The notes under the pieces: model-generated | Database searches by the model: none | The model's input: the letters and a program-made list of their open reading frames with translations, nothing else | Told to the model about the DNA's origin: nothing | Shown here: positions 26,394 through 34,059 of the stretch, in pieces | Layout: every line of letters begins with the position of its first letter | Numbering within the stretch: the first letter of the stretch is position 1 | Program-made: the position numbers and the translations under genes | NCBI GenBank assembly: GCA_964223495.1 | Contig: CAXQGL010000024.1 | Span: forward strand, 42,577-106,576 | Source: UBA8752 sp964223495 | Lineage (GTDB): Bacteria; Bacteroidota; Bacteroidia; Flavobacteriales_D; Sanyastnellaceae | Direction: 5' to 3' | Length of the DNA stretch: 64,000 nt

Positions 26394-27740
26394 ATGGAGC
26401 ACCCACGTGTCCAGGCGTTCATGGCTGAGGCCGAGCGCCGCAATCCCAACGAGCTTGAATTCTTGCAGGCTGTTGAAGAGGTCGCGGAGACCGTCATTCC
26501 CTTCATTGAGTCCAATCCCAAATACCAAGGACATGCCCTGCTCGAACGCATGATCGAGCCAGAGCGCATCATCACTTTCCGCGTGCCCTGGACCGATGAT
26601 GATGGGAACATCCAGGTCAACCGGGGTTATCGGGTGGAGTTCAACTCAGCCATCGGACCCTACAAGGGCGGGCTGCGATTCCATCCCAGCGTCAACCTGA
26701 GCATTCTCAAGTTCCTCGGGTTCGAGCAGGTCTTCAAGAATTCCCTGACGACACTGCCCATGGGCGGTGGTAAGGGGGGCTCGGACTTCGACCCCAAGGG
26801 CAAGTCAGACCGTGAGGTGATGCACTTCTGCCAGAGCTTCATGACGGAGTTGTCGCGGCACATAGGGCCGGATACGGACGTCCCCGCCGGTGACATCGGG
26901 GTCGGCGGTCGTGAAATCGGCTACATGTTCGGCCAGTACAAGCGTTTGCGCAATGAATTCACAGGTGTCCTGACCGGAAAGAAGCCCGCTTGGGGCGGCT
27001 CGCTCATCCGTCCTGAGGCCACCGGCTATGGCGCCACGTACTTCATGGCGGAAATGCTGGCGACCAAGGACGATGGCATTGACGGCAAGACCGTGGTCAT
27101 CAGTGGGTCGGGCAACGTGGCGCTCCACGCCGCTGAGAAGTGCCTGCGCCTGGGAGGCAAGGTGGTGGCCCTCAGCGACAGCAAGGGGAGCATCCACGAT
27201 CCCGCGGGATTGACGGAGGAAAAGCTCGCATGGATCAAGGACCTCAAGGAGGTGCGCCGCGGCCGGATCAAGGAGTATGCGGATGCCCATGATGGGGTGA
27301 CTTTCCGGGAGGGCCAAGACCCATGGGACCTCGCATGCGACCTCGCCTTCCCCTGCGCTACCCAGAATGAGCTGGATGGCGGTGAGGCAACAGTCCTGGT
27401 CGCCAATGGTTGCAAGGCCGTGGCAGAGGGAGCCAACATGCCTTGTACTCCCGAGGCCGTGGCGACGTTCCAGAAAGCCGGTGTGATGTTTGCCCCGGGC
27501 AAGGCTTCGAATGCGGGGGGCGTTGCGACCTCAGGCCTCGAGATGTCGCAGAACAGCCTTCGGATGTCGTGGACATCGGAAGAGGTGGACGGTCACCTCC
27601 AACGCATCATGAAGGACATCCACGCCCAATGTGTGAGATATGGGGTCCGACCGGACGGCTCCGTAGACTACGTGCAGGGCGCCAACATCGCCGGATTCGT
27701 GAAGGTGGCGGATGCCATGATCGACCAGGGCGTTGTCTGA
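26394..27740 (+). CDS. gdhA: NADP-specific glutamate dehydrogenase
   Basis: The enzyme reversibly makes glutamate from 2-oxoglutarate and ammonia. The 448-residue length and motifs match the hexameric NADP-dependent class: GPYKGGLRFHPSVNLSILKFL with the substrate-binding Lys, LPMGGGKGGSDFDPKGKSD with the catalytic Lys, and the Rossmann motif VVISGSGNVALHAAEK. The gene is preceded by a TAATTTCG promoter and followed by the 466-base intergenic region with the twin small RNA genes. Confidence 0.97.
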   Translation: MEHPRVQAFMAEAERRNPNELEFLQAVEEVAETVIPFIESNPKYQGHALLERMIEPERIITFRVPWTDDDGNIQVNRGYRVEFNSAIGPYKGGLRFHPSVNLSILKFLGFEQVFKNSLTTLPMGGGKGGSDFDPKGKSDREVMHFCQSFMTELSRHIGPDTDVPAGDIGVGGREIGYMFGQYKRLRNEFTGVLTGKKPAWGGSLIRPEATGYGATYFMAEMLATKDDGIDGKTVVISGSGNVALHAAEKCLRLGGKVVALSDSKGSIHDPAGLTEEKLAWIKDLKEVRRGRIKEYADAHDGVTFREGQDPWDLACDLAFPCATQNELDGGEATVLVANGCKAVAEGANMPCTPEAVATFQKAGVMFAPGKASNAGGVATSGLEMSQNSLRMSWTSEEVDGHLQRIMKDIHAQCVRYGVRPDGSVDYVQGANIAGFVKVADAMIDQGVV

Positions 27741-27757
27741 CGTCTGTACGAGGGGCG

Positions 27758-27810
27758 CCTACAGCCTGTCGGTCATGGCCTACAATCTATCTGATTGTGC
27801 GTCCTACAGT
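27758..27810 (+). promoter_or_regulatory. Three phased CCTAC motifs upstream of small RNA copy 1
   Basis: CCTAC occurs at 27758, 27779 and 27803, spaced 21 and 24 bases. The third lies in GTCCTACAGT, which ends 19 bases before the -7 box and so covers the -33 region. The second copy has CCTGC, CCTAC and CCTAC at the same spacing. An activator site or alternative -33 element is inferred. Confidence 0.45.
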
Positions 27811-27829
27811 AAAATGAAATCCTGATTTC

Positions 27830-27945
27830 TACGTTTGAAATGTCAACGGCACGCATTCAAGCCGTTGGTGCCACGAGGCAAGCGTGGCAGGCAAGCAATT
27901 TGGTTAAGTGAAGCGCCCTGGAAACGTCCGGGGCGCTTTCTTTTT
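27830..27945 (+). ncRNA. Putative structured small RNA, copy 1
   Basis: The unit begins with a perfect -7 box TACGTTTG (27830-27837). The predicted RNA of about 105 bases folds as hairpin 1 (7 bp CAACGGC/GCCGTTG, 27844-27867, 10-base loop), hairpin 2 (7 bp TGCCACG/CGTGGCA, 27869-27889, loop AGGCAAG) and a single-stranded linker. It ends in a terminator stem (27912-27937, 10 bp with one G-U pair, loop AAACGT) and TTCTTTTT. GGCAAGC occurs both in the loop of hairpin 2 and just after it. A 23-codon frame starts at 27840, but its stop is not conserved in copy 2. The RNA family is not recognised. Confidence 0.7.
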
Positions 27946-27994
27946 GCGGGAACAGCATCTACGAAATGGAAGATTGGACAGGTGTACGAACATA

Positions 27995-28047
27995 CCTGCA
28001 TGACGTAGGTGACAGCCTACTTGAAGCCGGATTGCAGGTCCTACAGT
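27995..28047 (+). promoter_or_regulatory. Three phased CCTAC-type motifs upstream of small RNA copy 2
   Basis: CCTGC at 27995, CCTAC at 28016 and CCTAC at 28040 repeat the 21- and 24-base spacing seen before copy 1. GTCCTACAGT (28038-28047) again ends 19 bases before TACGTTTG, although the flanking bases have diverged. Confidence 0.45.
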
Positions 28048-28066
28048 CCGGGAAAACATGTCGCGG

Positions 28067-28179
28067 TACGTTTGAAATGTCAACGGCACGCATTCAAGCC
28101 GTTGGTGCCACGAGGCAAGCGTGGCAGGCAAGCAATTTGGTTAATTTGAGCGCCCTGGAAACGTCCGGGGCGCTTTTTT
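28067..28179 (+). ncRNA. Putative structured small RNA, copy 2
   Basis: From TACGTTTG (28067) through GGTTAA (28144) this is identical to copy 1 at an offset of 237 bases. The next four bases differ (TTTG against GTGA), then the terminator stem AGCGCCCTGG/CCGGGGCGCT (28149-28174) is identical and is followed by TTTTT. Both hairpins are therefore preserved. The changed bases remove the stop codon that closes the small frame of copy 1, so an RNA product is more likely than a peptide. The terminator also faces the convergent mce gene. Confidence 0.7.
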
Positions 28180-28206
28180 CATGGGTAAACCGTGGTAGGG
28201 CGGCCT

Positions 28207-28614
28207 TCAGCCCCGACCGGCTGCATCGGCACACAACTCCACGAGCACCTTGCCGGTGTCGGCCGGGTGCAGGAAGGCGATGCGTTTGCCGTCCGCCCCA
28301 TCCTTGGGTTCCACCACGACACGGTAACCCAGTTCGATGAGCCTATCGAGTTCGGCTTCCAGATCATCCACTTGGAAGGCCACGTGGTGTAGACCGGGTC
28401 CACGCCGTTCGAGGTGCCGAGCAATGGCGCTTTCAGGCGATGTGGGGACAAGGAGTTCCACCTTGGCCTCTCCTGCCTTGAAGAAGGAAGTCAAAACGGC
28501 CTCGCCCAGGACTTCCTCATGCTTGTAGGAGGGTCTGCCGAGCACGTCCTGGAAGATGCGCTCTGCCGCTTCCAGGTCCTGGACGGCGATGCCGATGTGG
28601 TCCAGCTTCTTCAT
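28207..28614 (-). CDS. mce: Methylmalonyl-CoA epimerase
   Basis: The enzyme interconverts (R)- and (S)-methylmalonyl-CoA in the propionyl-CoA to succinyl-CoA route. The 135-residue VOC-fold protein starts KKLDHIGIAVQDLEAAERIF with a metal-binding His, has GPGLHHVAFQVDDLEAEL, and ends with FLHPADTGKVLVEL with the metal-binding Glu. It overlaps kmo by 4 bases. Confidence 0.94.
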   Translation of the reverse strand: MKKLDHIGIAVQDLEAAERIFQDVLGRPSYKHEEVLGEAVLTSFFKAGEAKVELLVPTSPESAIARHLERRGPGLHHVAFQVDDLEAELDRLIELGYRVVVEPKDGADGKRIAFLHPADTGKVLVELCADAAGRG

Positions 28615-30014
28615 GTATTCAATCCCTGCAATCTATCTGCTGCAAGTTGAAGTGCGTGGCGTGACACGGCATCACTGTCCCATTGGGACTCGATGTCGTC
28701 ACGGTCCATCACCTCTTCCATGATGTCATCCTGGATGCGGCCGAGCTCAAGGGCTTCCGAATAGGACATATGGGTGAAGGTCACCATGGAATACAGTGGA
28801 ATCCATTGGTCGGGGAACCGTTCCGTAAGGTGGCGTTCGATGCGTTTGCGCAGCAGGAACCGAGGATCTCCGGTGCGGTCACGCATCTCGATGAAATTGC
28901 GTAGGGCGAGTTCACCGATGGCGTCTCCGTTGGGCTTGCGTTCCGTGCTGAATGCGTCCATCAGGCCGGCCCAGTCCGCATTTCCGGGCATGCCGCCGAA
29001 TCGGTCCAACATGTCGGCCAACACCCGGACATCCTCGAATCCACTGTTCATGCCCTGTCCGTAGAAAGGGACGATGGCGTGCGCCGCGTCACCCAGCAGC
29101 ACCACCCGTTCGCCGCGGTTCCATGGATTGCACCGGGTCATGACCAATGAACTCGTGGGATGGCGGTCCCAGTCCTTGTCGAAGTCGGGCAGGTATTGAA
29201 GCACATCGGGGAAATGCCGTTCGAAATAGCCGCGTGCAGCCGCCGCATCCCGAATCTCCGAGAACCCTTCCGGCCCTTCGAAAGGAGCGAAGAGCGTACA
29301 GGTGAAGGTCCTGTCCGGATTGGGCAGGGCCATCAGCATGAAGTGCCCCCGGGGCCAGATATGGAGCGCTTCCGGATCGATGGCGAAACCACCGTCGGAA
29401 GCGGGGGGCATGGCCACCTCCCTGTATCCATGCTCGAGGTAGGCTTGGCTGAAATCGAATCGGTCTGAACGCATCATGCGCAGGCGGACTGCGCTGAAGG
29501 CGCCGTCCGTACCGAAAACCCTGTCGTGGTCACGGTGGGTGCCGTCGGAGAATTGAAGGGTGATGCCCCCATCGCTTTCCTCGAAGTCCTCGAGGGCATG
29601 TTCGAAGCAGACTTTTACCTGCCCGGAGGATTCCGCCTCCTCCAGCAGGATGCGGTTCAAGGGGCCGCGGGCGACGGAGTAGATGCATTCATCATCGCCG
29701 AACCGTCCCCGTCCAGGGAGGCCGTATGGCTGATAGGTGAGTTCGCCCGTGGTCGCGTGCATGCAGCGGGCCTTGACGGGCATGGCGATGCGGCGCACCG
29801 CTTCGAGGGCCCCTGCCACCTCGAGGGCCCTCCATCCGCGTTCGCTGAGGGCGAGGTTGATGGAGCGGCCCACGGCATCGCCCACCCTCCTTGGGTCGGG
29901 GCGCCGCTCGTAGACGGTGACCTGATGGCCACGGTTGGCCAGTACCAGTGCGAGCAGGCTGCCGACCAATCCGGCTCCCACCACCGCCACGGACTGTCCT
30001 TGGGACTGGCTCAT
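28611..30014 (-). CDS. kmo: Kynurenine 3-monooxygenase
   Basis: This FAD-dependent hydroxylase converts L-kynurenine to 3-hydroxykynurenine in tryptophan breakdown or de novo NAD synthesis. The 467-residue protein has the N-terminal dinucleotide motif VVGAGLVGSLLALVLANRG, then GRSINLALSERGW, characteristic of KMO, and the second FAD motif VVLLGDAAHAIVPFYGQGMN. A C-terminal helical extension is present, as in other KMO proteins. Its start overlaps the metB stop by 4 bases, and its stop overlaps mce. Confidence 0.94.
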   Translation of the reverse strand: MSQSQGQSVAVVGAGLVGSLLALVLANRGHQVTVYERRPDPRRVGDAVGRSINLALSERGWRALEVAGALEAVRRIAMPVKARCMHATTGELTYQPYGLPGRGRFGDDECIYSVARGPLNRILLEEAESSGQVKVCFEHALEDFEESDGGITLQFSDGTHRDHDRVFGTDGAFSAVRLRMMRSDRFDFSQAYLEHGYREVAMPPASDGGFAIDPEALHIWPRGHFMLMALPNPDRTFTCTLFAPFEGPEGFSEIRDAAAARGYFERHFPDVLQYLPDFDKDWDRHPTSSLVMTRCNPWNRGERVVLLGDAAHAIVPFYGQGMNSGFEDVRVLADMLDRFGGMPGNADWAGLMDAFSTERKPNGDAIGELALRNFIEMRDRTGDPRFLLRKRIERHLTERFPDQWIPLYSMVTFTHMSYSEALELGRIQDDIMEEVMDRDDIESQWDSDAVSRHALQLAADRLQGLNT

Positions 30015-31174
30015 CCGTCAATGGCCTGGCTGAGGTCGGCGATCAGGTCCTCGGCATCCTCGATGCCACAGCTGATCCGGATCAGACTGTCGTTGATGCC
30101 CAGTTTGGCGCGCTCTTCGGCGGGTACGGATGCGTGCGTCATCAGGGCGGGATGCTCGATGAGGCTCTCGACCCCACCGAGGGATTCCGCCAGCGCGAAT
30201 ACGGACGTCGATTCGCACACCTTGCGCGAGGCGGCGAGGCTGTCGTCCACCAGGGTAAAGCTGATCATGCCTCCGAAATCCGCCATCTGTCTGGCGGCTA
30301 CGGCGTGATTCGGTGAGCCGGCAATGCCCGGCCAGAACACCTTGTCCACCTTGGGATGCGCTTCAAGCCATTCCGCTATGGCGCGGCCATTGGCGCAATG
30401 CTGGCGCATGCGGATGCCCAGCGTCTTGATGCCGCGAAGGACCAGGAAACAATCCATCGGACCGGGAATGGCCCCCACGTTGTTCTGCAGGGTCCGGAGT
30501 TTGGCATCCACTTCGGCATCCTTGGTCATGAGGGCTCCCATGACCACATCGGAGTGGCCGCCGAGGTATTTGGTCACGCTGTGCATCACGATGTCCGCTC
30601 CAAGGGACAATGGCTGTTGGAGGGCGGGCGTCGCAAAGGTGTTGTCCACACCCAGGCGGGCAGGGTGGTCCTTCAGCAGGTCCGCCACCGCGGCGATGTC
30701 CGTGATACGCAGGAGTGGGTTGGTCGGGGTCTCCAGCCAGACCAGCCGCGTGCGGTCATTCAATGCGGCGGCGACATTGGCCACCTCCTGGGTGTCCACG
30801 AAATGGAACCGGATGCCCAAGGGCATATAGTGCGTCGTGAACAGCCTGCGGGTTCCACCGTAGAGGTCATCTCCGGCGATGACTTCATCACCGGGACTCA
30901 AGGTCATCAGGACCGCATCGATGGCGGCCAGACCGCTGGAGAATGCCAGCCCGTTCGTCCCGCCTTCGAGGGCGGCGAATGCGGCTTCAAGGGCATCCCG
31001 TGTGGGATTCGAAGAGCGGCTGTATTCATAGCCCTTGTGCTTCCCTATGCCGTCCTGGACATAAGTCGAGGTCATGTAGACCGGAGTCATGATGGCACCT
31101 GTTCCGGGGTCCGGCTCCACTCCCGCATGCACGGAAAGCGTGCTGAATCCGCGGGCCTTGTTTTCATTGAACAT
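30011..31174 (-). CDS. Cystathionine gamma-synthase/lyase family PLP enzyme
   Basis: This trans-sulfuration enzyme of the Cys/Met metabolism PLP family has 387 residues. The PLP lysine lies in MHSVTKYLGGHSDVV. Other family motifs are YSRSSNPTRDALE, SSGLAAIDAVL and ESLGGVESLIEHPALMTHAS. Synthase and lyase cannot be separated by eye. The start at 31174 is chosen because GACCTTTG lies 4 bases before it; an ATG at 31195 is in frame. It overlaps kmo by 4 bases. Confidence 0.9.
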   Translation of the reverse strand: MFNENKARGFSTLSVHAGVEPDPGTGAIMTPVYMTSTYVQDGIGKHKGYEYSRSSNPTRDALEAAFAALEGGTNGLAFSSGLAAIDAVLMTLSPGDEVIAGDDLYGGTRRLFTTHYMPLGIRFHFVDTQEVANVAAALNDRTRLVWLETPTNPLLRITDIAAVADLLKDHPARLGVDNTFATPALQQPLSLGADIVMHSVTKYLGGHSDVVMGALMTKDAEVDAKLRTLQNNVGAIPGPMDCFLVLRGIKTLGIRMRQHCANGRAIAEWLEAHPKVDKVFWPGIAGSPNHAVAARQMADFGGMISFTLVDDSLAASRKVCESTSVFALAESLGGVESLIEHPALMTHASVPAEERAKLGINDSLIRISCGIEDAEDLIADLSQAIDG

Positions 31175-31198
31175 GCGGCAAAGGTCGCAACACAATCC

Positions 31199-32245
31199 CT
31201 ACGTTGTGCGCCGGGTCCGCCGCAACCATCCGGGAATGACCAACACACCGGCCAGCAGGTAGATGAAATGGGTCGCCATGCGCCAGATCAACATGGTCAT
31301 CGCCGGTGCGATCAAGGAGGAGGACAGGGCGAACCAGGGCGCGAAGAAGGTCCCCAGCAGCCATTCCGCAACACCACTGGAACCCGGGGTCGGGCTGATG
31401 AGCAGGTAGACCCACATGACGAGCTGGCGCGCCAGGATGGCGATCGAATCGAGCTGGGCGAAGGGGGCCACCACCATGGCCATGACCGCCACCAGTGCGA
31501 GGAACCTGGCCGTCCAACTTGCGACGGTGGCCGCGAAAGCGAGGCACCACACCCGCAATGAAAGCGCCTTCATTTCATGGGCACTGTCGCGGAGGTCCCG
31601 GGCGAAACCGAACAGCGCGTCCTGCCATCTTCTGATGCCGCGCCATTGCGCGACGCGGCGGATGGTGGTTTCGGTGGCCATGGGCGAAAGGAAAAGACCG
31701 GATGCGATCAGGACCGCCAATCCCAGCGTGAAGCCATAACCCGCCCAGAATACGCCCCAACCGATGATGCCGTCGAACGCTTCCGGAGCAGCCGTGGATC
31801 CGAGGGCAATCAGGACGGGGGGTACCACCAGGACATAAAAGAGTTCATCGAGCAGGGCGGTGGAAAAGACCAAGGCGGTGCTGCGCCCTGCAGTCATACC
31901 CTGTCGATGGAGTCCCCAGATGGCCACGGCGCCTCCTCCGACGATTCCCGGGGTGGTGGCCGAAGCGAATTCCCAAAGCACGGTGGTCTCGATGGCTTCT
32001 CTCCACGTCAGCGTTCCTGCGGAGAGCCACTTCAACCTCAGCACATAGCCGAGGTCCCTGGCCAGGACGAATCCCATCAGAGCGACCAGTGCCCAAGGCC
32101 AGCCTTTGATGACCACGGAACCGCGCAAGGCGGCCCAGCCTCCTTCATTTTCCACGGTCTGGAAAACCAGCCCACCCACCACGGACAGCCCAATGACCAG
32201 CGGGATGAGCGCGCGCAGCAAGCGGGGCGGTCGGTTTCCTTTCAT
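31199..32245 (-). CDS. Flippase-like membrane protein (UPF0104/LPG synthase TM family), copy A
   Basis: This 348-residue integral membrane protein has about eight hydrophobic segments and the lysylphosphatidylglycerol-synthase transmembrane family pattern: RLKWLSAGTLTWREA, WEFASATTPGIVGGGAVAIWGL and TPGSSGVAEWLLG. The soluble transferase domain of MprF is absent, so it is likely a lipid or glycolipid translocation component. The start at 32245 overlaps the radical SAM stop codon by 4 bases. A second member of the family lies at 35981. Confidence 0.82.
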   Translation of the reverse strand: MKGNRPPRLLRALIPLVIGLSVVGGLVFQTVENEGGWAALRGSVVIKGWPWALVALMGFVLARDLGYVLRLKWLSAGTLTWREAIETTVLWEFASATTPGIVGGGAVAIWGLHRQGMTAGRSTALVFSTALLDELFYVLVVPPVLIALGSTAAPEAFDGIIGWGVFWAGYGFTLGLAVLIASGLFLSPMATETTIRRVAQWRGIRRWQDALFGFARDLRDSAHEMKALSLRVWCLAFAATVASWTARFLALVAVMAMVVAPFAQLDSIAILARQLVMWVYLLISPTPGSSGVAEWLLGTFFAPWFALSSSLIAPAMTMLIWRMATHFIYLLAGVLVIPGWLRRTRRTT

Positions 32246-33261
32246 GCCCAGACCTCCGTCCCCTCCGTGCAGTTCCTGCACATCTCAATCCCCGCCCGGT
32301 GACTGAACACCGCTTCCCGGAATCGGTGGTAATCCACGCTGCGCCAGATCTCCCTGAACCCGCGTCCATCCTCGGCCTGTCCCATGGCGTGATGGGCATC
32401 CTTGTCGAAGCAGCACGGTACGACTTTGCCATCCCATGTCACGACCGCACCCTGCCACATGCGCCAGCACCGGTCGTGCATCGGATTTCTCAGGTGCCAG
32501 CGTCCCGAGGGATCCCGATCGTATCGTCGAAGGGCCGGGTCGCGGGTCAACAGGGGGTGGCCGTCCTTGGGGTCGTCGAGTTGGGCGGTCTTGACCACGA
32601 ATTCGTCCACGCCCCATGTCCGCGCCATCTGCCTCATCCTCGGCAGCTGCGCCTCATTGGTCCCGACGACGAGGAATTGCCACACCACATGGGGCCTGGA
32701 TGATCCGGACTGCTGCTTGGCCGTCATGATGCACCGCGTGGCCTCGAGCACTTTTTCCAGTTTCCCACCCACACGGTAGGCCGAATACGCTTCCTGATCC
32801 GCACCGTCGATGGAAATGATGAGGCGGTCGATTCCACTTCGGATGATGCGCTCCGCACGCTCCGCATCGATGTGATGGGCGTTGGTGGACGTGCTGACGT
32901 AGAGTCCCTCACGTTTGCCGATGGCGACCAGCTCGTCCATGCCGGAATGGAGATAGGGCTCGCCCTGGAAATAGAGGTTCAGGTAGGTCAGGTCCCTACC
33001 GAGCCCTTCGGCCCCGGAAAGCAGGGCGTGGAGTCGGTCAGGGTCCAGCATGCCCGTGGGCCGTGTGAAGGACCTCAGGCCACTCGGGCATTCGGGACAA
33101 CGCAGGTTGCAGGCGGTGGTGGGCTCCACGCTGAGGCTCATCGGCCAAGCCTGGAGGGGTTCGAGGCTCACGCCGGAATTCCCGGAGCGGTTCGAGTGGC
33201 GCCTCGCCTTGCGGAAAGCCAATGCAAGGGCTGCGGCATTGGCCCAACGACGCGCATTCAT
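32242..33261 (-). CDS. Radical SAM/SPASM domain protein
   Basis: This is a radical SAM enzyme of unknown substrate. The 339-residue protein carries the 4Fe-4S motif CNLRCPEC (C51, C55, C58), ISIDGADQEAYSAYR of the radical SAM core, and a C-terminal Cys cluster (CWRMW, CCFDKDAH, CRNC) of the SPASM type that binds additional clusters. Such proteins modify peptides or small molecules. It is coupled to the flippase-like gene by a 4-base overlap, which suggests modification of an envelope component. No peptide substrate gene was seen nearby. The start at 33261 is the most likely; an upstream in-frame ATG near 33362 is possible. Confidence 0.85.
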   Translation of the reverse strand: MNARRWANAAALALAFRKARRHSNRSGNSGVSLEPLQAWPMSLSVEPTTACNLRCPECPSGLRSFTRPTGMLDPDRLHALLSGAEGLGRDLTYLNLYFQGEPYLHSGMDELVAIGKREGLYVSTSTNAHHIDAERAERIIRSGIDRLIISIDGADQEAYSAYRVGGKLEKVLEATRCIMTAKQQSGSSRPHVVWQFLVVGTNEAQLPRMRQMARTWGVDEFVVKTAQLDDPKDGHPLLTRDPALRRYDRDPSGRWHLRNPMHDRCWRMWQGAVVTWDGKVVPCCFDKDAHHAMGQAEDGRGFREIWRSVDYHRFREAVFSHRAGIEMCRNCTEGTEVWA

Positions 33262-33419
33262 GGGGGCAAATCGCGCCTTCCGGTCCTGCCACCTCGACCA
33301 CCTTGCAGAGAGGGCGGACCGCTCACCGCAGGGTGCGGCGGATGGGGTGGTGGGCGAGGTCATGTTGCAAGGTACCCAACCGGGCCTGCGCAGTAAGGAG
33401 CGCGGGGCAGCGGAGGCCC

Positions 33420-33427
33420 TAAATTCG
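33420..33427 (+). promoter_or_regulatory. -7 box 5 bases before the DUF3109 start
   Basis: TAAATTCG is followed by CAAGC and the GTG start codon at 33433. Confidence 0.5.
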
Positions 33428-33432
33428 CAAGC

Positions 33433-34059
33433 GTGATCCTGATCGACGACACCCTCATTTCCACCGAGCTCTTCGACAGGAAATTCTGCTGTGACCTCAA
33501 GGCTTGCAAGGGAGCCTGTTGCGTGGAGGGTGAAAGCGGAGCCCCCCTCGAGCCCGAGGAAAAGGCGGAAATCGAAGCGGCCTTTCCCGTCATTCGCGAC
33601 CGGTTGAAGCCGGACAGTCTTGCGGTCATCGAGGAGGAGGGGCTGTTCACCGTGGATGCCGACGGCGACCATGTCACGCCCATCGTGAAGGGACGTGAAT
33701 GCGTATATGCCACCTTCGACGGAGATGGCACGGCCAAATGTGCCTTTGAGCAGGCGCACCTCGCCGGCGAAATCGGATGGCGCAAGCCCATCAGTTGCCA
33801 CCTCTACCCCATCCGTCTGACCAGACTCAAGGATCTGGTTGCCGTGAATTACCACCGATGGCCCATTTGCGGCTCGGCGGTGGAGTGTGGCGCCGGTCTC
33901 AACCTCAGCGTTCTCCAGTTCTGCAAGTCTTCGCTCATCCGGCGTTTTGGCGAGGCCTGGTTCGAGGAGGCCGCGGTGGCGGAGCGGGAATGGCGGAAGA
34001 TGATGGAGGAGCGCCAAGGTCCGGAGGGTTCGGATGAAACGGAAACCCCCGAATCATGA
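33433..34059 (+). CDS. DUF3109 family cysteine-rich protein
   Basis: This 208-residue cytoplasmic protein belongs to the DUF3109 family, widespread in Bacteroidota and of unknown function. Cys residues are arranged as FCCDLKACKGACCVEG near the N-terminus, with further Cys in GRECVYATF, KCAFEQ, ISCHLYPIRL and WPICGSAVECG, which suggests a metal or Fe-S site as in related YkgJ-type proteins. The start is GTG, 5 bases after a TAAATTCG box. The 3' end overlaps the OmpA-family gene by 4 bases. Confidence 0.88.
   Translation: MILIDDTLISTELFDRKFCCDLKACKGACCVEGESGAPLEPEEKAEIEAAFPVIRDRLKPDSLAVIEEEGLFTVDADGDHVTPIVKGRECVYATFDGDGTAKCAFEQAHLAGEIGWRKPISCHLYPIRLTRLKDLVAVNYHRWPICGSAVECGAGLNLSVLQFCKSSLIRRFGEAWFEEAAVAEREWRKMMEERQGPEGSDETETPES

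Larger units (their letters stand above)
27741..28206. other. Intergenic region made of a 237-base tandem duplication
   Basis: This is the only gap above 300 bases. It holds two units offset by 237 bases. The downstream part of each unit (from TACGTTTG to the terminator) is nearly identical. The upstream part has diverged but keeps short blocks at the same offset: GCCTAC (27778 and 28015), GATTG (27793 and 28030) and GTCCTACAGT (27801 and 28038). No protein-coding gene is supported here. Confidence 0.75.

Noticed and set aside
27840..27911. A 23-codon frame inside small RNA copy 1 as a real peptide gene
   Set aside because: The stop codon is lost in copy 2, where the frame would run through the terminator. 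The predicted peptide is not hydrophobic like type I toxins, and the bases match RNA stems better than codons.
27830..28180. CRISPR-like array
   Set aside because: There are only two repeats, each about 110 bases long with a promoter and terminator, and no cas genes.
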